From contig KK365141.1 of NCBI GenBank assembly GCA_000385875.2, positions 40,657-65,245 of the forward strand: DNA of 24,589 nucleotides, given 5' to 3'. Positions within the stretch are counted from its first letter, which is position 1. The number at the start of each line of letters is the position of its first letter. The notes under the pieces were generated by a model. It saw only the letters and a program-made list of their open reading frames with translations. It ran no database searches and was not told where the DNA came from. Origin of the DNA: Anncaliia algerae PRA339. Lineage: Eukaryota; Microsporidia; Tubulinosematidae. The translations under genes and the position numbers were made by a program. Of the stretch, positions 18,650 through 24,589 are shown piece by piece.

Positions 18650-20083
18650 TTATTTGAATTTTTTCTTTTCAGGATCGTTCATTCCAATTTCATATTTCCT
18701 ATTAAAGTATGCTAAAACACAAGAAATTATTAAGGTTAATATAGTCAATAAAATTATATAATAATATGTAAAGTTATAATCTAAATCCCTTTCTACAAAT
18801 GTAGATAAAATCATTGGAGAAAGAACGTATCCTAAATTTATCATTGAAATCACACACCCATACCCAAATCCTACCTTTTTATTATTTATAAGAAGAGGCA
18901 AACAGGGCCAATGGCAATTGAAAAATGGAAAACCTATACTAATAAATAACCCAGCAATCTTCAAAGGAAAATTATTTAGGAAAATTAAAAGATGTCCTAG
19001 TAATAGAAACCCTAATCCAAGGTTTATAACAAATAATTTGTAACCAAAATGATCCACAAAATAAGAAATTCCACTATAAAAAAATAAAGATCCTATCTCT
19101 ATGTATGCTATTACTTTGCATGCATATAAATTATCAAAAAGATACTTTTTCTGAAAGATAAAAGAAGAAATATTGTAAAAAGGGGCCCATGAAAATGTAA
19201 ATACAAGTACCATAAAAGTATAAATATAAAATGTAAAATGTATTTTATCAGTGGCTTTTATCCCCGGAGTAATAATAATTACATCCTCTTCTACCTTCAA
19301 ACTCTTAATTTCAGGTGACTCTAACATCTTATGAACCTCCATTGGATAAGTGTCCTTATTCTCATCCCAAACATTTTGATCTATAGTAGGCAATAAATTT
19401 TCATAAAACATTGTATTTATTACTTCTCTATTTATAGATTCATTATAGTTCCCAACTATTCCTATTTTTTCATCAATGATTGTGCTAGTGTCTTCAATTA
19501 TTTCCTTCATTTCTTTAATTGTATCTTTATTATCTAAATATATTCCAATAAATAATCCAATGAATGTGATTATTACTCCTAAACTTATTGCATGCACAAC
19601 AGAAAACTTCTGTATTATCCAAGGAACAATTAAAAAATTAGTAAGCATCCCTAATTTACCAATTATATTGAAAACTGAAAATGCAAATGCTAATTCTGAA
19701 TCCTTAAAATATGAAGTAAGCTTTTTATTTTGATTCAAAGTAAAATTTTCTCCGCCTATTCCTGCAAATATTCTTCCTAATATTATCAATCCAAATGAGT
19801 TGTAAATAAATCCTAATAAAAATAATGTGTTTCCCATCACAATTAATAAACACAATAGTGTGACCATGCGTATTCTATGGACAGATATAAAATATCCAAA
19901 TAACAGTGTAATTATAATATTTGGAAAAGCGTAGGCAATATAACTATAGAGGACAGCCTTTTCAGAGCTTAAAATAACATAATTTCCAAAGTTTTTATTA
20001 ATTGAGCCTGGAAAATCAAAACAGAACCATGATATAAACTGTATTAGCCCTGAGGCAAAAAGTACGCAATATTTTTCTTTCAT
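18650..20083 (-). CDS. MFSD1-like major facilitator superfamily transporter
   Basis: A 477-residue polytopic protein with about twelve membrane segments in two blocks (about 8-185 and 283-465), separated by a hydrophilic loop (186-280) as in the MFS fold. The N-terminal F-S-W-F-C-F-D-F-P-G-S-I (16-28), the loop after TM2 (FGYFISVHRIRM, 62-73) and GRIFAGIGGENFTLNQNK (103-120) match MFSD1-type proteins, in which the last block reads G-R-x-x-x-G-x-G-G-E-S. GFPFFNCHWPCLPLLINNKK (384-403) followed by GFGYGCVISMINLGY fits the MFSD1 C-half. Animal MFSD1 is a lysosomal dipeptide transporter; the substrate here is not known. Transporters are prominent in microsporidia, which import host metabolites. 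Both sides of the gene are occupied by dead Merlin transposases. The ATG at 20083 is the first in the frame and gives a normal N-terminus. Confidence 0.83.
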   Translation of the reverse strand: MKEKYCVLFASGLIQFISWFCFDFPGSINKNFGNYVILSSEKAVLYSYIAYAFPNIIITLLFGYFISVHRIRMVTLLCLLIVMGNTLFLLGFIYNSFGLIILGRIFAGIGGENFTLNQNKKLTSYFKDSELAFAFSVFNIIGKLGMLTNFLIVPWIIQKFSVVHAISLGVIITFIGLFIGIYLDNKDTIKEMKEIIEDTSTIIDEKIGIVGNYNESINREVINTMFYENLLPTIDQNVWDENKDTYPMEVHKMLESPEIKSLKVEEDVIIITPGIKATDKIHFTFYIYTFMVLVFTFSWAPFYNISSFIFQKKYLFDNLYACKVIAYIEIGSLFFYSGISYFVDHFGYKLFVINLGLGFLLLGHLLIFLNNFPLKIAGLFISIGFPFFNCHWPCLPLLINNKKVGFGYGCVISMINLGYVLSPMILSTFVERDLDYNFTYYYIILLTILTLIISCVLAYFNRKYEIGMNDPEKKKFK

Positions 20084-20599
20084 CAGTAATAGTATTTTTA
20101 TTGTGTATATGTTTTAAATGTTTCACTTTTTATTGGTTATGAAATTATCAAACAATTGTAGGAAAAATTATTTTCCTTTGATTATAAATAACAACAACAT
20201 TTATTGGTCATTACCTATGAAATTTAAAACACTCTCTTTTTCAAATTATTTATTATAAGAATTAAATGTTAATTTCAAAAAGAAATATAATATTGTAGAT
20301 TAATTCGTTATTTAATTTACCTAGTTTTTGAAAATTCTTAACAAAAAAAGAATCAATTATTTATTTTTTATTTTTATTTACTTCTAAGGGTTTTATTTTT
20401 TAATTATTCCAGTTAAATTTTAAAATGAATCAATTTAAGTTAGTTTCTAATATAAAATGTAACAATAGTTTCTGATTTAAATGTTACTATTTTTTAAGAA
20501 AGGGTGTTGTTAGATTGATTTAAGATTAACTTAATTTAGACTTTAACAATGGTTTTCCCAAAAAATTTAAATTTTGTTTTTTACAGCATTTGCCGTAAA
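20084..20599. other. Upstream region of the MFSD1-like gene
   Basis: A/T-rich, with no gene on either strand. The minus-strand 65-codon frame at 20526-20723 lacks support and overlaps the start of Merlin relic 2, so it is treated as a shadow. Confidence 0.5.
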
Positions 20600-21480
20600 A
20601 AAAGCACATTAAGAAATTATACGCCTTAGTGAAACTTAAAGATTTTGTAGAAGAAATTATAAAAATAATAAATACAAAAATGGTAAATTGGTTAATGACG
20701 AAAACTGTCCTATAAACTATCAAACATGCTAATATTGTTTTGAATAAATGAAAATTGACATTAATAAAGCATAAAAAAAGAGTTTTGTTTTTAGATGTCT
20801 CAAAAGTAACTGTATAAAATGTGGAAACAGATACTCAATTATTATAAAAAAATAAATTCTCTGAAGATTATAGTATTAACTATAAAGGTATCTTTAAAAA
20901 GTTATTTAAATGATGTGTGGAGTAATAGACTTATTTTATGATTCAATTTTAAACAAAAACAAAACAATACTAAGTTAAATGGTTGATAAGTTAATTGAAT
21001 AATTAAAAAAAGATATCACAAAAATTGAAAAGTTTTGTGATTCATATAAATTCATCCAAATCAACGAAACTATGAGGAACTTTAAGGTTTAAAGTCATCA
21101 TGTTATATCTTCCATAAAGAAAACAGATGATTTAACCACTGTTTAATTTAATATAAAGATACCAACATCTTCGCTTGTGCAATTAAAGACAAAAAGGAAA
21201 ATGCTATTTACTGAATATTGAAAAAATATGTTTTGTCTAGTTCGATAGTGCACACTGATGAACATTTTTTATATGAGAAATTAAGCAAACAGGGTTTTAA
21301 TCACGATTTTTTTCTCAACAATTTGTTTTGCATATAAAAAATTGGTATCCATAGTCAATTATTAAAAGGTTCTTACTACTAAAAGATGTGATGTTTTAGC
21401 AGAATTTATTTGTATATTTGATCATAAAGTTAATAGATTTCAATCTTTATTAATTTTAATAAAATTATCTTAGTCTTTTG
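20600..21480 (+). pseudogene. Merlin (ISXO2-type) transposase relic 2
   Basis: Plus-strand translation follows the Merlin order in changing frames: near 20640 F-V-E-E-I-I-K-I-I-N-T-K; near 20780-20830 KSFVFRCLKSNCIKCGNRYS (zinc-ribbon Cys pair region); near 21050-21110 FIQINETMRNFKV followed by SHH, matching the QIDETxxNxKxKSHRGR block with Asn in place of the first catalytic Asp; near 21165-21200 NIFACAIKDKKENAIY; near 21233-21300 VLSSSIVHTDEHFLYEKLSK then QGFNHD; near 21395-21430 AEFICIFDHKVNRF, matching the family's EFxxxFNNK ending. Many stops and frame changes make it clearly dead, and it looks more decayed than relic 1. The two relics differ in sequence, so they are different lineages, not copies of one insertion. 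Limits are approximate. Confidence 0.8.
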
Positions 21481-21748
21481 ATTTTCTTCTTATCTTTTAA
21501 ATTATTTATTTTAAAATCCTAGAAAAAATGCATGATATTAAAATAAGGTGTATGAATATGAGGTCCAAGCGTTAATATGTTAATATTTAGGTTTAAAATT
21601 ATTTCAAAAATAAAACATAAATTACAAAATAAAGAAATGGTTTCTTTTTAATCAACCATTTTTATCTTTAATGCTAAACATAAGAATTCTAACAAATAAT
21701 ATAAAAATTAACAGATTGTGATTTATTATACAAACAATTGACTTATTA
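21481..21748. other. AT-rich spacer
   Basis: Spacer downstream of Merlin relic 2. No ORF, repeat or RNA signal was seen. Confidence 0.4.
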
Positions 21749-22160
21749 ATGAACTTGTTTTCTGCTGATATGACTATCAAGTTTTACTTAATATATAGAA
21801 ATAAATTATATATCAATATTGAAGAAGTAAAATTGCTTTCCGGCATTAAACTTTTTAAAAACAATAATTCTTTGCAATTGAATCACATAAATTTAATTCT
21901 CAGGGATTTTTAAACATATATTTAATAAATTTTAGAAATTTCATCCAACTATATCTTGAGAAGATCAAAATTAACCAATTCTAAAAGAATGGGTTATATG
22001 CACGCAGATATTTAAGCTATAATGTATTTAGAGAAGATTGTAAAATCATCAGGTCTAAGAAAAGGTGACTTAATTTAACTTTATGCAAATAGGTATTAAT
22101 TAAAACAGCTCCCCAAAATTGTATTTTTTTAAGTTTAATACTAATTCTCAGTAAAATTAA
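21749..22160 (+). pseudogene. Faint coding remnant of unknown family
   Basis: An ATG-initiated frame of 54 codons at 21749-21913 (starts MNLFSADMTIKFYLIYRNKL and ends LNHINLILRDF) has a mixed hydrophobic and charged pattern. Past its stop, plus-strand sequence still looks protein-like for about 200 bases, for example GYMHADI near 21990, then MYLEKIVKSSGLRKGDLI near 22025-22075. This could be the tail of an old gene or of another element. The evidence is composition only, and I cannot name a family. Confidence 0.3.
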
Positions 22161-22554
22161 AGATTTTTATCTCTCAGTAAATGGTTTAAAAATCATTTAT
22201 CAAACTTAAAACATATTTCCATTATATTTTTATATTAGAACATTTCTTTTTTTGCTTAAAATCACAATTCATTTTCTTTAATTAATGTGCAAATTTTCCT
22301 AGTTTATGTAAAGTTTGTATTAACAATGCCAATCAAAGAAGACATAGCTTCTCAATATAAAATATTATTCATTGTTCTGTACTATGTTCTATACTTGTAA
22401 ATCTGAGAATATATTTTTTGGATAAACTAAATTTTATTTTGCTCTTAAAAAGCATAATAAATATAAGTAATGCATAAATACTATTATAAATAGCTATTAA
22501 TATCTGAGTATCTTTAAATATTTTGGGTGAGATATCACTTTTAATTATGATAAT
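22161..22554. other. AT-rich spacer
   Basis: Spacer between the faint remnant and the small minus-strand ORF. Nothing recognisable was seen in it. Confidence 0.4.
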
Positions 22555-22761
22555 TTAATAAGAATTTAAAGATTCAACCAACTTAACCATAAAAATGAAT
22601 TTTAATTTGAAATTTAATTGATATTCTTCTTGATTATTGTGGTATACCCGGAAACCCTTGTCTTGTAACTGTCTGAGGTATAGGGCTTTAGGTTCCTTCC
22701 CTATACCTTTAGGCTGATAAATATTTTTATTGGTTTTATTAAAGTTTAAGGGAACCATCAT
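22555..22761 (-). CDS. Small hypothetical ORF, 68 aa
   Basis: Starts with two ATGs (22761 and 22758). The first 45 residues (MMVPLNFNKTNKNIYQPKGI onward, including KEPKALYLRQLQDKGFRVYH) have a composition unlike random A/T translation, and the underlying bases (22640-22715) are locally richer in G and C. The last 23 residues (FKLKFIFMVKLVESLNSY region) are less convincing. No CCC precedes the ATG and no family is recognised. It may be a real small gene, or the broken front of a longer one. Confidence 0.4.
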   Translation of the reverse strand: MMVPLNFNKTNKNIYQPKGIGKEPKALYLRQLQDKGFRVYHNNQEEYQLNFKLKFIFMVKLVESLNSY

Positions 22762-23239
22762 TTATTTTTTTCTTCCTATTTATTTTTTTACTTCCTGCCA
22801 AAGTGCATGGGAAATATCAATGTTAGTATTTTCTAACAATTATAAAAGCTACTTAAATGCTATGATTTAAATATACAAAAGAATATTTTAAATTTAATTT
22901 ATAACTTTTATCTTATTAAACTTTGTCTATGAATATTTTAATTTAATTTAAATATTTATATTTTTACATTATAATTTACCTAAATAAATCATTTTGACTT
23001 CTGTAAATATTATATTTTGGTAGTTTTCTCATGCATTCCAAAAAGCTTTCATAAAAAGAAGATTATATAATAATAATTAAAAGTTTGCGGCATTATATTG
23101 AATCTAATTAAAACTCTTAATTTTATTAGAAATAAATAATTAAAAATTTTTTATTTTTGATTAAATATTTAATTTAAATAATAAAAAATTCTTTAATTGG
23201 TTAATTATTTATAATAATTTTTGAATTATTATTTAATCC
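22762..23239. other. Intergenic region upstream of ERD2
   Basis: A/T-rich; divergent upstream region shared by the small minus-strand ORF and ERD2. CC at 23238-23239 abuts the ERD2 ATG, a weak form of the CCC signal. Nothing else was seen. Confidence 0.5.
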
Positions 23240-23923
23240 ATGGAATCATTTACTGGTACTGTTGCCTTTTTACTTAGAATGTTAGGTGATACTGCGCATG
23301 TTTTATCGATGGTTGTACTCGTACAGAAAATTTTAAAGACAAGAAGTGCAAGTGGATTGAGTTTTAAAACACAGCTACTTAAATTAATTGTGTTTGCTAC
23401 CAGGTATTTGGATATATTCAATCTACAATTTTTTAGGCCAATACACTTTTATAATTTTCTTATGAAAATTCTTTACCTGACATTCCAAAGTATTTTGATT
23501 TACATTATTAAATTTAAAATGTATTCAACTTATGAGCCATTGTTGGATGATTTTAAGATAGAGTTTCTTCTTTTACCTTCTTTTTTACTATCCATATTTT
23601 TCTCAAGGAAGGATTTCAGCGTATCAGAAATATTTTATAATTTTTCAGTAATTCTAGAAAGCCTAGTAATTGTTCCTCAATTAGTACAACTTCAAAAAAT
23701 GCAGGAAAGTGAGACATTGACTTCTAGATACATATTGTTGTTGGGAGCATACAGATTATGTTACACCCTCAGTTGGTTTGTTATTAAATTAGGTAGTATA
23801 AGAAGAGTTAATGATTTAATGTTTGCTTGTGGTATCATTCAAACAGCTTTGTATGTACACTTTTTCTTTTTGTTTTATGGTTATGTATTTAAAGGAAAAG
23901 GATTTAAAAGGATTCCTAAATAA
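23240..23923 (+). CDS. ERD2: KDEL receptor (ER lumen protein retaining receptor, Erd2)
   Basis: Erd2 is a seven-helix Golgi/ER receptor that returns escaped H/KDEL-bearing chaperones to the ER through COPI vesicles. The 227-residue protein is about 8-15 longer than usual, mainly from an N-terminal extension before LLRMLGDTAH (11-20), which equals the family's FRLLGDLSH. Conserved blocks: KTRSASGLSFKTQ (33-45), FATRYLDIF (52-60), DFKIEFLLLP (104-113), LESLVIVPQLVQLQK (139-153), SETLTSRYILLLGAYRLCY (157-175). Ligand-site residues are present: the Arg of LLRML, R55, Y56, D58, E140, R172 and W179. The family's WIWR reads WFVIK, so Ile sits where Arg is expected and Lys follows one residue later. 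The basic C-terminus (FKGKGFKRIPK) fits a COPI-binding lysine signal. Family assignment is firm. Confidence 0.93.
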   Translation: MESFTGTVAFLLRMLGDTAHVLSMVVLVQKILKTRSASGLSFKTQLLKLIVFATRYLDIFNLQFFRPIHFYNFLMKILYLTFQSILIYIIKFKMYSTYEPLLDDFKIEFLLLPSFLLSIFFSRKDFSVSEIFYNFSVILESLVIVPQLVQLQKMQESETLTSRYILLLGAYRLCYTLSWFVIKLGSIRRVNDLMFACGIIQTALYVHFFFLFYGYVFKGKGFKRIPK

Positions 23924-24589
23924 ATGATATTTTTCAAACTATATTTGTTTTTCCTTAAAAATTTATTCTTAATCCTTTGATTATCATCACTTGATAGTAG
24001 AATTATAAAATATCATATTTTATTGATTTTTAAGAATAGCAGCATTTAAAAATTAATTTCTAACGGAAAATTCAATAAAAAATAGTCGTTTATATGATTG
24101 TATTTATAAAAAGACATTATGTGAAAAAGATACTTTTATGATTGGTGCATGAGGCCTTTAATATATTAGGGAGGGATGTTCCTGATATTTTTGTTTGTAT
24201 AAAGTCAAAAATATTGACTATGAATAAGATATATTACAGAAATTTAAAAAGAAACTATAAATGTAATGATTATATTATGTAGGAACTTAATTTTTAAGTT
24301 TAAAAAATATATGCTCACAAAAAAATTTGTATTTTTAAGTATTTCTATTAGAAAAATGTTAAACCTTAACTAATTAGTTAAAATAATTGAAATTTTTTAA
24401 AAATATAATTAATTCAATCTTAGTATAAATTGTAATTTTAAATAAACATATCAACAGATAATTTAAATTAAATTTATTTTCATAATAAAATTATGGTTTA
24501 AATCTATTGGAATAAATATTTTTTGAAATTACCAAAGAATTAAAAAGTATCTTAAAAGTAAAGGCCAATACAATAATTAAAGAAAAAAA
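23924..24589. other. AT-rich region to the window end
   Basis: 3' flank of ERD2 followed by A/T-rich sequence. No ORF, RNA gene or repeat could be supported on either strand. Confidence 0.55.

Noticed and set aside
19476-19733. 85-codon plus-strand ORF inside the MFSD1-like gene
   Set aside because: Antisense to a convincing multi-pass transporter, and hydrophobic only because the sense strand is.
20526-20723. 65-codon minus-strand ORF
   Set aside because: It overlaps the zinc-ribbon end of Merlin relic 2, and the opposite strand explains the sequence better.
23233-23421. 62-codon minus-strand ORF over the ERD2 start
   Set aside because: Shadow of the well-conserved KDEL receptor frame.

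Overview
The window looks like a piece of a nuclear genome from a microsporidian with a gene-sparse, very AT-rich genome (the Edhazardia / Anncaliia / Hamiltosporidium type). The genus is inferred, not proven. The evidence: compact, divergent eukaryotic proteins (KDEL receptor, Rae1/Gle2, syntaxin, Spc25, an MFSD1-type transporter, an ITFG1/TIP-type protein); intronless reading frames; a CCC trinucleotide 1-2 bases before four start codons, a signal described for microsporidian genes; and decayed Merlin (ISXO2-type) and pogo/Tigger transposases of the kind seen in microsporidia. Intergenic DNA is long and almost pure A/T. There is one assembly gap at 13657-14180.

Layout. 1-812: nothing firm. 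813-1940 (-): unknown single-pass membrane protein. 1941-3090: empty, with a small tandem repeat. 3090-3900 (+): decayed coding remnant of unknown family. 4109-5882: a dead pogo/Tigger DNA transposon, transposase on the minus strand, with repeated TTAAGCG-type motifs at both ends. 6443-7456 (+): unknown lysine-rich protein. 8820-9491 (+): Spc25-like kinetochore protein. 10472-11317 (-) and 11677-12606 (+): a syntaxin and Rae1/Gle2, divergently transcribed from a 359-bp intergenic region. 13531-13656 (-): 3' end of a gene running into the gap. 14393-16024 (+): ITFG1/TIP-like membrane protein. 17584-18405 (-): dead Merlin transposase. 18650-20083 (-): MFSD1-like transporter. About 20600-21480 (+): a second, different dead Merlin transposase. 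21749-22160 (+): faint coding remnant. 22555-22761 (-): small ORF of unknown reality. 23240-23923 (+): KDEL receptor Erd2. 23924-end: nothing seen.

No operons or pathway cluster are evident. Four of the recognisable genes (syntaxin, Erd2, MFSD1-like, ITFG1-like) serve the endomembrane system, while Rae1 and Spc25 serve mRNA export and chromosome segregation. The most notable points are the syntaxin, whose central SNARE layer residue is Ser instead of Gln; three separate dead DNA transposons within about 17 kb; an ITFG1 homologue with no visible signal peptide; and the CCC start signal, present in only half of the genes. I did not find a clearly new multi-gene system.
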